From Bradyrhizobium frederickii (GTDB lineage: Bacteria; Pseudomonadota; Alphaproteobacteria; Rhizobiales; Xanthobacteraceae): a DNA stretch of 60,923 nucleotides. Below, piece after piece: positions 9,020-16,607 of the stretch. The notes beneath the pieces are model-generated. The model saw only the letters and a list, made by a program, of their open reading frames with translations, was not told where the DNA came from and ran no database searches. Where the stretch lies: assembly GCF_004570865.1 (NCBI RefSeq), contig NZ_SPQS01000030.1, positions 1-60,923 of the forward strand, given 5' to 3'. The first letter of the stretch is position 1; each line of letters opens with the position of its first letter. The translations under genes were made by a program, and so were the position numbers.

Positions 9020-9432
9020 TGGCGCGTCATGTGATTGCCGCGGTCGACGAGCTTCCGCCGGGCACGCGAAAATTCATCGAGATCGACGGACGGCCGATCG
9101 CGGTCTTCAACATCAAGGGCGAATATTTCGGCCTGATGAACCGCTGCCCGCATCAGGGCGCGGCGCTGTGCGAGGGCCCGCTGATCGGGCTCGCGCAATC
9201 AAAGGACCCTGGTGAGATCGAATACACCAGGCTCGGGGAGATCATCCGCTGCCCCTGGCACGGCTGGGAGTTCGACATCCGCACCGGCCAGTCCTATTGC
9301 GACCCCCGCCGCTTCCGCGTGAAGGCCTATCCGGCCCATGTCGAGCCCGGCGCGAACGTGGTGAAGGGGCCGTATGTCGCCGAGACGATCCCGGTCACGA
9401 TCGAGAGCGACTACGTGGTGGTGGAGCTGTAG
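9019..9432 (+). CDS. Rieske [2Fe-2S] ferredoxin-like protein
   Basis: This 137-residue soluble Rieske protein has the two cluster-binding boxes CPHQGAAL (residues about 38-45) and CPWHGWEFD (about 79-87), each with the required Cys and His. It has no membrane helix, so it resembles ferredoxins that feed electrons to ring-hydroxylating oxygenases rather than the bc1 subunit. The start overlaps the upstream amidohydrolase stop (ATG at 9019; a TTG at 9016 is also in frame). No oxygenase or reductase is nearby, so its redox partner is unknown. Confidence 0.88.
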   Translation: MARHVIAAVDELPPGTRKFIEIDGRPIAVFNIKGEYFGLMNRCPHQGAALCEGPLIGLAQSKDPGEIEYTRLGEIIRCPWHGWEFDIRTGQSYCDPRRFRVKAYPAHVEPGANVVKGPYVAETIPVTIESDYVVVEL

Positions 9433-9443
9433 GCCAACCGCGC

Positions 9444-9547
9444 GTCATTCCGGGGCGCGCGCAGCGCGAGCCCGGAATCCATCGTGCGACAGGAATGCTC
9501 GGAGAAATGGATTCCGGGCTCGCCCTCTTCGAGGCGCCCCGAAATGA
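9444..9547. repeat. Palindromic GTCATTCCGGGGCGC element, copy 1
   Basis: The left end GTCATTCCGGGGCGC is mirrored by GGCGCCCCGAAATGAC. Inner arms CCCGGAATCCAT and ATGGATTCCGGG pair as well. It lies between the convergent Rieske and LysR genes, where it could act as a bidirectional terminator. Related copies are at 11550-11653, 18477-18512 (one arm) and 30376-30500. Confidence 0.75.
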
Positions 9548-9576
9548 CATCCCAGGGGGAAGAATCCGCCGATTTT

Positions 9577-10476
9577 TCAGGCCTTGTTCTGCGTGGCAGC
9601 AAGCATCCATTGGCGGAACGCGGTGAGCTTCGGCGACTCGCGGCGGCCCTCCGGGGCGACCAGGTAGAAACCGGCATCGGCCGGCAGCGCGATCTTGAAG
9701 GGCACCACGAGCCGGCCCTTGGCGATGTCGTCTTGCACATAGGAGGTCCGCCCCATCGCCACGCCAATGCCGTCGATCGCGGCCTGGATGGTCATGAAGA
9801 TCATGTCGAAGGTGATGCCCGGCTGCCTTGCGATGTCCGCCGGCAGTCCCGCCGCGGTCAGCCATAGCCGCCAGTCATCGCTGTTGGCGTTCGAGGTGTG
9901 CAGCAGCGCATGGTTGCGCAGATCCTCCGGCCGGCGCAGCGGCTTGTCGCCGCGCAGCAGCGAAGGGCTGCACACCGGAAACAGCTCATCCGCCATCAGC
10001 CAGTCGGCGCGCAGGCCCGGCCACTGGCCGCGGCCATAGCGGATCGCGGCATCGACATTGTCGCGCTGAAAGTCGACGAGGCTGGTCGAGGTGGTGATGC
10101 GCACGTCGATGCCGGGATGCTGCTCCTGGAAATCTGTCAGCCGCGGCAGCAGCCATTTCGCGGCGAGCGAAGCCAGCGTCGACACCGTCAGCACCTTGTC
10201 GTCGTCCTTGCGCAGCAACCGGTCGGTCGCAAGCCGCAGGTCGTTGAAGGCCGCGCGGACGCCAGGGAGATAGTCGCGCGCTTCCGGCGTCAGGGCCAGC
10301 GCGCGGTTCTGCCGGATGAACAGGCGGATGCCGAGCTCCTCCTCGAGCCGTCGGATCTGATGGCTGATCGCGGTCTGCGTCACGTTCAGCTCGGCGGCCG
10401 CCAACGTGAAGCTGAGATGGCGCGCGGCGGCCTCGAATGCCCGCAATCCGTTCAGTGACGGCAATCTGGCAGTCAT
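9577..10476 (-). CDS. LysR family transcriptional regulator, GcvA-like
   Basis: This 299-residue regulator has an N-terminal winged helix (residues about 7-65: LRAFEAAARHLSFTLAAAEL then TQTAISHQIRRLEEELG) and a LysR substrate-binding domain (about 95-295). The opening MTARLPSLNGLRAFEAAARH is typical of the GcvA subgroup. It is transcribed away from the DUF1127 gene and converges on the amidohydrolase/Rieske operon, so regulation of that operon is possible but not implied by orientation. A LysR-type palindrome lies 15 bases upstream of its start. Confidence 0.9.
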   Translation of the reverse strand: MTARLPSLNGLRAFEAAARHLSFTLAAAELNVTQTAISHQIRRLEEELGIRLFIRQNRALALTPEARDYLPGVRAAFNDLRLATDRLLRKDDDKVLTVSTLASLAAKWLLPRLTDFQEQHPGIDVRITTSTSLVDFQRDNVDAAIRYGRGQWPGLRADWLMADELFPVCSPSLLRGDKPLRRPEDLRNHALLHTSNANSDDWRLWLTAAGLPADIARQPGITFDMIFMTIQAAIDGIGVAMGRTSYVQDDIAKGRLVVPFKIALPADAGFYLVAPEGRRESPKLTAFRQWMLAATQNKA

Positions 10477-10490
10477 TTGGCAGCAGGATA

Positions 10491-10507
10491 CATGACGTTA
10501 TTTCATG
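10491..10507. promoter_or_regulatory. Candidate LysR-type operator (T-N11-A)
   Basis: CATGA-N7-TCATG is an inverted repeat containing T10493-N11-A10505, the generic LysR-family box. It sits in the 110-base divergent region between the LysR gene and the DUF1127 gene, close to the regulator's own start, so autoregulation is plausible. It is short and could occur by chance. Confidence 0.4.
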
Positions 10508-10586
10508 CGAATGGGTACAAATTGTCGTTTGTCGCAGTGCACTAGGAAGCAGATATTAGCACTCAAGTTAGCTCTAGGAGCTCAAG

Positions 10587-10790
10587 ATGTCTACGTTGAC
10601 CCACACTTCGATGACAAATCATCATGCGCCTGGCTTGATCGAGCAGATCGGCGAGACGCTTCACGTCTGGTATGAGCGCTACCGGACCAGGCGCGAGCTC
10701 ACCCACTGGACCGCACGCGATCTCCAGGATGTCGGACTGTCCTGGAGCGACATCGCCTATGAGGCCGACAAACCCTTCTGGCGGGCCTGA
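10587..10790 (+). CDS. DUF1127 domain-containing small protein
   Basis: This 67-residue basic protein has the DUF1127 core YERYRTRRELTHWTARDLQDVGLSWSDI (given here as landmarks YERYRTRREL near residue 30 and LQDVGLSWSDI near residue 47). In alphaproteobacteria such small arginine-rich proteins have been tied to phosphate/carbon metabolism and RNA-based regulation; the exact role here is unknown. AGGAG lies 6 bases before the ATG. The acetyltransferase gene follows after about 68 bases. Confidence 0.85.
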   Translation: MSTLTHTSMTNHHAPGLIEQIGETLHVWYERYRTRRELTHWTARDLQDVGLSWSDIAYEADKPFWRA

Positions 10791-10858
10791 TTGGCCGCCA
10801 GGCCGGCGCCGCCTGAGCACAGGGGCGCCGGCGGTCCCTTTCCCGGATGGCCTGTGTC

Positions 10859-11482
10859 ATGAGCACCCTTCGCCTGGAAGAGTTGAAGCAATATTCGGAC
10901 ACGCTGCGCACCCGGCATGGCGAGGCGCTCAACGTCCGCTTCATCGAGCCGCGCGACACCGAGGAGCTCCAGCACTACTTCCGTTCGCTTTCGACCCGCT
11001 CGCGCTACAACCGCTTCTTCGGCGCCATCAGCGAATTGCCGGAAGGGTTGTTGCACGACTTTCTCCAGATCGGTGATGGCGAGCGCTTCACGATCGTCGC
11101 AACCATGATGGTCGACGGCTTCGAGACCATCGTCGCCGAGGCGCGCTACGCGCTGCATCCCGAGGCCGCGACGCTCGAGTTCGGCCTGTCGGTCCACGAC
11201 CGCTGGCAGGGCCACGGCATCGCCACCGCGCTCATGAAGAACCTCGAATGCCGCGCCGCCGCCCTTGGCGCCGAGCACATCTTCGGCGAGACGCTGCGTT
11301 CCAACGAGACCATGGTCTCGCTCGCGCGCAAATCCGGCTTCACCTTCGTCAATCATCCCGACGATTGGAAGCTGGTGCGTTTCGACAAGGAGATCTCGGT
11401 CGCACCGAAAGACATCCCCTGCGCGAGCTGGCGCCTCGCCGCCCTTTCCCGTCAGGCCGAACGCCCCTCAGCCTCGGCCTGA
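10859..11482 (+). CDS. GNAT family N-acetyltransferase
   Basis: This 207-residue protein has a GNAT fold in residues about 25-175. The acetyl-CoA pyrophosphate loop is visible as DRWQGHGIATALM (Q-x2-G-x-G/A pattern) after the beta-strand LEFGLSVH. The start of the domain, RFIEPRDTEELQHYFRSLSTRSRYNRFFG, resembles the acetyltransferase domain found fused to acyl-CoA synthetases in protein lysine acetylation systems (landmarks only; inference). The acceptor is unknown. ATG at 10859 is preferred over an in-frame ATG at 10847, since GGA lies about 11 bases upstream of it. A strong terminator follows. Confidence 0.82.
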   Translation: MSTLRLEELKQYSDTLRTRHGEALNVRFIEPRDTEELQHYFRSLSTRSRYNRFFGAISELPEGLLHDFLQIGDGERFTIVATMMVDGFETIVAEARYALHPEAATLEFGLSVHDRWQGHGIATALMKNLECRAAALGAEHIFGETLRSNETMVSLARKSGFTFVNHPDDWKLVRFDKEISVAPKDIPCASWRLAALSRQAERPSASA

Positions 11483-11493
11483 CATCACTGAGA

Positions 11494-11527
11494 AGCCCGG
11501 CCTGGTGAAACCAGCCGGGCTTTTTTT
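11494..11527 (+). terminator. Rho-independent terminator after the acetyltransferase gene
   Basis: AGCCCGG-C-CTGGT, loop GAA, ACCAG-CCGGGCT, followed by seven T residues. It lies 11 bases after the stop codon at 11482. Confidence 0.9.
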
Positions 11528-11549
11528 GCCCTCGCGATCTCTCTCCAGC

Positions 11550-11653
11550 GTCATTCCGGGGCGCGCGCAGCGCGAACCCGGAATCCATTTCACCGCGCGT
11601 TTCGCGGCCCGATGGATTCCGGGTTCGATGCTGCCGCATCGCCCCGGAATGAC
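11550..11653. repeat. Palindromic GTCATTCCGGGGCGC element, copy 2
   Basis: The ends GTCATTCCGGGGCG and CGCCCCGGAATGAC are a perfect inversion (apart from flanking bases). Inner arms CCCGGAATCCAT / ATGGATTCCGGG also pair. It separates convergent genes. Confidence 0.8.
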
Positions 11654-11672
11654 GCCGTGGACGTCGAGGCGC

Positions 11673-12503
11673 CTACTTCCCCGTGAACACCGCTTTCCTC
11701 TTCTCGATGAACGCCTGCACCGCCTCCTTGTGATCTGCGGTCGTGGTCAGGCGGACCAGCCGCTCGGCTTCATGGTCGCGCGCGGTCTCGAAGTCGAACA
11801 GCACGGCCTCGTCGAGATTGTCCTTCATGTAGCGCAGGGCGAGGCGCGGTCCTTCGGCGAGTGATTTAGCCAGCGCGAAGGCCTCGGTCTGCAATTTGTC
11901 GTCGGGCACGACGCGGTTGACGAGCCCGATCGCTTCGGCCCGTGCGGCATCGACGCGGTCGCCGGTGAACATCAATTCGCGCGCCCGCGCGGTGCCGACC
12001 AGCCGCGTCAGCAGCCAGGCGATGCCGTAATCGCCTGACAGCGCGACGCGGGCATAGCCGGTGGCGACGAAGGCGGATTGCGCGGCGATGCGGATGTCGC
12101 AGGCCATGGCGATGGCAAGGCCGGCGCCGACCGCGGGGCCGGGCAGGGCGGCGATGGTCGGCTTGCGCACCGACACCAGCGCGCCGGTCAGCAGCCGCTG
12201 CCGCTCCTGCAGATCGGCGATCCGCTCCTCGATCGACATTTCCAGCTTCTTGGGGTCGCGATGCGCACCCATGCCCTTGACGTTGCCGCCGGCGCAGAAC
12301 GCCTCGCCCGCGCCGGTGAGCAGCAGCGCGCCGACGTCGCGATCCTCGCCACAGGTCCGGATCATCGTGCGCAGCGCCGGCGTCAGCGCGTCCGACAGCG
12401 AATTGCGCGCCTCCGGCCGGTTCAGCGTGATGACAGCGACGCGGTCGCGAATGACGCAGAGCAGCTCGTTGGTGCCGGTGTCGATGGTGGTTTCCGTGGT
12501 CAT
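11673..12503 (-). CDS. Enoyl-CoA hydratase/isomerase family protein
   Basis: This 276-residue crotonase-fold protein has the first oxyanion-hole segment GAGEAFCAGGNVKGMG (near residue 58) and the second, ALPGPAVGAGLAIAMACD (near 112). The acid/base region reads VALSGDYGIAWLL, with Asp rather than the common Glu pair, so hydratase activity is not certain; isomerase or other crotonase chemistry is possible. The ATG at 12503 follows GGGAGGATCA, so a longer start at 12533 is rejected. It is probably part of fatty acid or aromatic acyl-CoA degradation, as other acyl-CoA genes lie nearby. Confidence 0.87.
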   Translation of the reverse strand: MTTETTIDTGTNELLCVIRDRVAVITLNRPEARNSLSDALTPALRTMIRTCGEDRDVGALLLTGAGEAFCAGGNVKGMGAHRDPKKLEMSIEERIADLQERQRLLTGALVSVRKPTIAALPGPAVGAGLAIAMACDIRIAAQSAFVATGYARVALSGDYGIAWLLTRLVGTARARELMFTGDRVDAARAEAIGLVNRVVPDDKLQTEAFALAKSLAEGPRLALRYMKDNLDEAVLFDFETARDHEAERLVRLTTTADHKEAVQAFIEKRKAVFTGK

Positions 12504-12520
12504 TGATCCTCCCTGTTCTT

Positions 12521-12610
12521 GTAGGGTGGGCAAAGCGAAAGCGTGCCCACCACCTTTGTCCGTTTGCGTGAGACGGTGGGCACGGCGCTACGCGCCTTTG
12601 CCCACCCTAC
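12521..12610. repeat. Palindromic GTAGGGTGGGCAAAG element, copy 2
   Basis: It starts GTAGGGTGGGCAAAG and ends CTTTGCCCACCCTAC, with inner arms GTGCCCACCA / GGTGGGCAC. Same family and nearly the same length as 4032-4120. It lies between two minus-strand genes and would separate their transcripts. Confidence 0.8.
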
Positions 12611-12622
12611 GGCGGTCCGACT

Positions 12623-13324
12623 TCAAAACGTCTCCACCCAGGGCCGCAGCTCGAGCTCCCAGCTCCAGGCGCTGCGCGGCTGCTGCAATACGTTCCAATA
12701 GCTCTGCGCGATCGCATCGGGATCGAGCATCGAATCCGGTCTGTCCGCCGCTTCCGTCCGCGCCGCGCTGCGGATCCCGCCGTCGATCACGAAATGGGCG
12801 ACGTGAATGCCCTGCGGCGACAGCTCGCGCGCCAGGCTCTGTGCCAGTCCACGCAGCGCGAACTTGCCCATCGCGAACGAGGCCGACTGCGCATAGCCCT
12901 TGACGCTGGCCGAGGCGCCCGTGAACAGGATCGCGCCGTGCTTGTTCGGCAGCATGCGCTTTGCGGCCTGCTGCGCCACCAGGAAACCGCCATAGGCGCT
13001 GACCGCGATCGCGTTGGCGACGTCGGCCGGAACGAGGTCGACGAACGGCCCGCGCGTGCGGCCGCTGGCGTTGTAGACCACGAGGTCGGGCGTACCGATC
13101 TCGCGCTCGACCAGGCCGAACAGCCGCTCGACCTCCTCCGGATCCGCTGCGTTGCAGGCATAGGCCTTTGCGCCGGTCTCGCTGCAGAGCGCGCCAAGCT
13201 TCTCGATCTTGCGGGCGGCCAGCGCCACGCGAATATTCTGGGCGGAGAGCAGGCGCGCCAGCGACGCGCTGAGGCCTTCGCCGGCGCCGACGATGAGGGC
13301 GATCTTGTATTTCGGATGTTCCAT
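12623..13324 (-). CDS. SDR-like oxidoreductase with missing catalytic tyrosine
   Basis: This 233-residue Rossmann-fold protein has the nucleotide-binding loop VGAGEGLSASLA (residues 12-23), the NxAG-like stretch YNASG (84-88) and the active-site region LFTGASASVKGYA. The catalytic Y-x3-K is F-x3-K here (F150, K154), so normal proton transfer by tyrosine is not possible. It is a short SDR at 233 residues (family about 250). It may be a regulatory or non-canonical member. It is divergent from the acyl-CoA dehydrogenase, with a 231-base shared upstream region. Confidence 0.82.
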   Translation of the reverse strand: MEHPKYKIALIVGAGEGLSASLARLLSAQNIRVALAARKIEKLGALCSETGAKAYACNAADPEEVERLFGLVEREIGTPDLVVYNASGRTRGPFVDLVPADVANAIAVSAYGGFLVAQQAAKRMLPNKHGAILFTGASASVKGYAQSASFAMGKFALRGLAQSLARELSPQGIHVAHFVIDGGIRSAARTEAADRPDSMLDPDAIAQSYWNVLQQPRSAWSWELELRPWVETF

Positions 13325-13394
13325 GGCGTGGTCTCTTAGGATGGGGAGCCGTTGATCTATGCATGCCTACGCGAACAACCAGCCGGCGCGATCA

Positions 13395-13414
13395 CAATTC
13401 CGCAGAGCGAATTG
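13395..13414. promoter_or_regulatory. Candidate operator in the SDR / acyl-CoA dehydrogenase divergent region
   Basis: CAATTC-N8-GAATTG is a perfect 6-bp-arm inverted repeat between two divergent genes. No regulator gene is adjacent. The short arms make chance occurrence possible. Confidence 0.3.
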
Positions 13415-13555
13415 CTCCATCATTGCGATCATGCCTCCCTGACAATTTGCGGCTTTATCGCTCTCCGCCGCTGGAGCATGATCGACATCATCCCAAGCGG
13501 CAAGCGCCAAGTCAGCGCAAAATGCCGGCACGGCGGAAACGATAGAGGAACGATC

Positions 13556-15340
13556 ATGCTCAAGCCGGCCCCAGCACAGCCGAACAACGCCGCGGCCGAG
13601 CCATCCGGCCTGCTGGCGCCCGATACCACAGGCATGAATTTCTACCGCGCCGATCCCGCGCTGACGGATCTCTTGCGCATCCATCTGCCGGAGCCCTTGT
13701 TTCGCCACATCGAGCCGCATCTCGACCGCCTCGGCGAGCTCGCCGGCGGCCGGCTCGACGAATGCGCGCGGCTCGCCGACCGGCACACGCCGGTGCTGCA
13801 CCAGCGCGACAAGTTCGGCCGCGACGTGCAGTCGATCGAGTATCACCCTGCCTATCGCGAGCTGGAGAATGCCGCATTCGGCGAGTTCGGCATTCATGCC
13901 CTCTCGATCCGCAAGGGCATCATGGGCTGGCCGGACAAATACCCCGTGGTGGCCAAGCACGCCTTCACCTTCCTGTTCAACCAGACCGAATTCGGCATGG
14001 GCTGCCCGATCAACGTCACCGACGGCTGCGCCAAGCTCCTCGCAAATTTCGGCAGCGAGGCGCTCAAGGCGAAATATCTCGACGGCCTGACCACGACCGA
14101 CATGAACAAGCTGACGCAAGGCGGCCAGTTCATGACCGAGAAGGAGGGCGGCTCCGACGTCGGCACGCTGACCACCCGCGCGGTGCAGGAGGGCGATCAT
14201 TGGCGGCTCTACGGCGAGAAATGGTTCTGCTCGAATGCGGATGCCAAGGTGGTGATGCTGCTGGCGCGCCCCGAAGGCGGCGGCCCCGGCACGCGCGGCG
14301 TCGGCCTGTTCCTGATGCCGCGCTTCCTCGACGACGGCGCGCAAAACCATTACCGGATCGTGCGCCTGAAGGACAAGCTCGGCACGCGTTCGATGGCCTC
14401 GGGCGAGATCAAGCTCGAAGGCGCGATGGCGTACGCGGTCGGCAAGCTCGACCGCGGTTTCGTGCAGATGGCCGAGATGGTGAACTCGTCGCGGCTCTCC
14501 AACGGCGTCAAATCCACCGCGCTGATGCGCCGCGCCTATCACGATGCCATGACGGTCGCGACGAACCGCGTGGTGTTCGGCAGTCGCATCATCGACCTGC
14601 CGCTCGGCCGCCGGCAGATGCTGAAGATCATGCTGCCGGTCGAGCAGGCGCTGTCGATGAGCTTCCTCACCGCGGACGCGCTCGACCGCGCCGAAGCGGG
14701 CAGCCAGGACGCGGCGGCGCTGCTGCGCATCCTCACCCCGACCTTGAAATTCCGCGCCACCCGCGACGCCCGAAAGGTCTGTGGCGATGCGCTCGAGATG
14801 CGCGGCGGCACCGGCTATATCGAGGAGTTCGCCACCGCGCGGCTGTTGCGCGATGCGCATCTCGGCTCGGTCTGGGAAGGTACCGGCAACATCGTCGCGA
14901 TCGACGCGCTCCGGCGCGCGGTCGGCCGCCATGGCGCCGAAGCCGCACTATCAGCCGATCTGCATGCGCGGCTCGATGACAGCGCGTCCGTGCCGCAGGC
15001 CTGGCGCGACAAGCTGCGCGGTCTCACCGATCGCGCCGTGGATTTTGCGCGCGAGGTTGCGGGCAAGTCCGAAAACGAAGCCGACGCGCGGCGCGCCACC
15101 AGTCTGCTCTATCATGTCGCCAGCGCGGTGGCGCTCGCCTGGGAAGCGCACCGCATTCATGCCATGCGCGGCGACGCGCGCCGGCTGCTGCTGTCGCGGC
15201 TCGTCGTCGACCACAGGGTGTCGCCGAGCGATCCGTTCCGGCTGACGGAAAATGCCGCGCAAGCGAAGATCGCCGTGTTGCTGCTCGGCGATCGCGATGC
15301 CGGCATGAGCGAGGTTGGCGAACTGGTTCTGGCGGCGTAG
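13556..15340 (+). CDS. Acyl-CoA dehydrogenase family protein (long, AidB/FadE-like)
   Basis: This 594-residue flavoprotein is longer than the classical 380-residue dehydrogenases and begins with an extra N-terminal region like AidB. It shows the FAD/substrate motif MTEKEGGSDVG (near residue 193), EKWFCSNADA, the C-terminal RGGTGYIEEF and the WEGTGNIVAID segment. It should oxidise an acyl-CoA at alpha-beta; the chain length is unknown. GAGGAA lies just before the ATG at 13556, whereas the longer in-frame start at 13352 would cover the divergent promoter. The zinc alcohol dehydrogenase follows after a perfect hairpin. Confidence 0.88.
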   Translation: MLKPAPAQPNNAAAEPSGLLAPDTTGMNFYRADPALTDLLRIHLPEPLFRHIEPHLDRLGELAGGRLDECARLADRHTPVLHQRDKFGRDVQSIEYHPAYRELENAAFGEFGIHALSIRKGIMGWPDKYPVVAKHAFTFLFNQTEFGMGCPINVTDGCAKLLANFGSEALKAKYLDGLTTTDMNKLTQGGQFMTEKEGGSDVGTLTTRAVQEGDHWRLYGEKWFCSNADAKVVMLLARPEGGGPGTRGVGLFLMPRFLDDGAQNHYRIVRLKDKLGTRSMASGEIKLEGAMAYAVGKLDRGFVQMAEMVNSSRLSNGVKSTALMRRAYHDAMTVATNRVVFGSRIIDLPLGRRQMLKIMLPVEQALSMSFLTADALDRAEAGSQDAAALLRILTPTLKFRATRDARKVCGDALEMRGGTGYIEEFATARLLRDAHLGSVWEGTGNIVAIDALRRAVGRHGAEAALSADLHARLDDSASVPQAWRDKLRGLTDRAVDFAREVAGKSENEADARRATSLLYHVASAVALAWEAHRIHAMRGDARRLLLSRLVVDHRVSPSDPFRLTENAAQAKIAVLLLGDRDAGMSEVGELVLAA

Positions 15341-15346
15341 GCTGCT

Positions 15347-15373
15347 TTCACCTCTCCCAAGAGGAGAGGTGAA
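15347..15373. repeat. Perfect 11-bp hairpin between acyl-CoA dehydrogenase and alcohol dehydrogenase
   Basis: TTCACCTCTCC, loop CAAGA, GGAGAGGTGAA. It begins 6 bases after the stop codon at 15340. Without a T run it could be a dispersed repeat, an mRNA-processing or stabilising structure, or an attenuator before the next gene. Confidence 0.7.
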
Positions 15374-15413
15374 GTCTGCGCGCAACGATAATCATAACAA
15401 CGGGGAAACACCG

Positions 15414-16502
15414 ATGAAGGCCGCCGTCCTCCATGAAGTCAACCAGCCGCTCGTCATCGAGGATGTCAGCCTGCCGAAGCCGGGTCCGCGCGAGGTCCTG
15501 ATCCGCACGGCGGTTGCCGGCCTCTGCCATTCCGACCTGCACTTCATGGAGGGGCTCTATCCGCATCCGCTGCCCGCAGTACTCGGGCATGAATCCGCCG
15601 GTGTCGTCGAGCAGGTCGGCTCCGACGTCACCTACGTCAAGCCGGGCGACCACGTCGTCACCTGCCTGTCCGTGTTCTGCGGCACCTGCGACAATTGCAC
15701 CACCGGCCGCACCGTGCTCTGCACCGACACCACGGTGAAGATGCTGCCGGGGGTCTCCAACCGGATGCAATGGTCGAAGCCCGAGAAGCTGCACCAGTTC
15801 CTCAACCTGTCCTCGTTTGCCGAGCAGATGCTGGTGCACGAGAACGCCATCGTCAAAATCCGCAAAGAAATGCCGCTCGATCTCGCCGCGCTGATCGGCT
15901 GCGGCGTCATCACCGGCTACGGCGCGGTGGTGAACACGGCGAAGGTGACGGCCGGCGAGACCGTCGCCGTGATCGGCTGCGGCGGCGTCGGCATGGCCGC
16001 GATCAACGGCGCGCAAATCGCCGGCGCCGGCCGCATCATCGCCATCGATACCAACCCGGCCAAGCTCCAGCTCGCGACGAAGCTGGGCGCCACCGACATC
16101 ATCAACCCGGCGGATGGCGACGTCGTGAAGCAGGTGCGCGACCTCACCAATGGCGGCGTTCATCATTCCTTCGAGGTGCTCGGCCGCAAGGAGACCGCCG
16201 AGCAGGCGTTCGGCATGCTCGCCTCGGGCGGCACCGCGACCATCGTCGGCATGATTCCGTTCGGCCAGAAGATCGAGCTGCACGGCTTCGACTTCCTGCG
16301 CGAGCGCAGGATCCAGGGCTCGTCGATGGGCTCGAACCATTTTCGCGTCGACATGCCCCGCCTGGTGGATTTCTACCTGCGCGGCCGGCTGCACCTGGAG
16401 GACTGGATCTCGGCGAAATTGAAGCTCAACGAGATCAACGAAGGCTTTGCCAACATGAAGGCCGGCAAGACGCTGCGCAGCGTGATCGTGTTCGACAGCT
16501 AG
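15414..16502 (+). CDS. Zinc-dependent alcohol dehydrogenase (class III-like)
   Basis: This 362-residue medium-chain dehydrogenase has catalytic zinc ligands in GLCHSD (Cys37) and GHESAG, and four structural-zinc cysteines in CGTCDNCTTGRTVLC (about residues 92-106). The NAD-binding turn VIGCGGVGMAAI is near residue 187, followed by an acidic residue in AIDTNP, which favours NAD over NADP. It should oxidise an alcohol to an aldehyde; the substrate is unknown. The ATG at 15414 gives the family length, and the upstream extension would overlap the dehydrogenase end and hairpin. Co-transcription with the acyl-CoA dehydrogenase is plausible. Confidence 0.9.
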   Translation: MKAAVLHEVNQPLVIEDVSLPKPGPREVLIRTAVAGLCHSDLHFMEGLYPHPLPAVLGHESAGVVEQVGSDVTYVKPGDHVVTCLSVFCGTCDNCTTGRTVLCTDTTVKMLPGVSNRMQWSKPEKLHQFLNLSSFAEQMLVHENAIVKIRKEMPLDLAALIGCGVITGYGAVVNTAKVTAGETVAVIGCGGVGMAAINGAQIAGAGRIIAIDTNPAKLQLATKLGATDIINPADGDVVKQVRDLTNGGVHHSFEVLGRKETAEQAFGMLASGGTATIVGMIPFGQKIELHGFDFLRERRIQGSSMGSNHFRVDMPRLVDFYLRGRLHLEDWISAKLKLNEINEGFANMKAGKTLRSVIVFDS

Positions 16503-16558
16503 AACGGCCGGTGCCGGCGCCGCCCGATCAGGCGCATGCGCGGCATTCTGCGCGATGA

Positions 16559-16583
16559 GGCGGGACTTCCGGATGGTCCCGCC
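16559..16583. terminator. Possible bidirectional terminator hairpin
   Basis: GGCGGGAC, nine-base loop, GTCCCGCC, between the convergent alcohol dehydrogenase and glycosyltransferase-like genes. There is no T run on either side. Confidence 0.35.
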
Positions 16584-16607
16584 CGAGACGTGCTTCCACA
16601 ATCAAGC

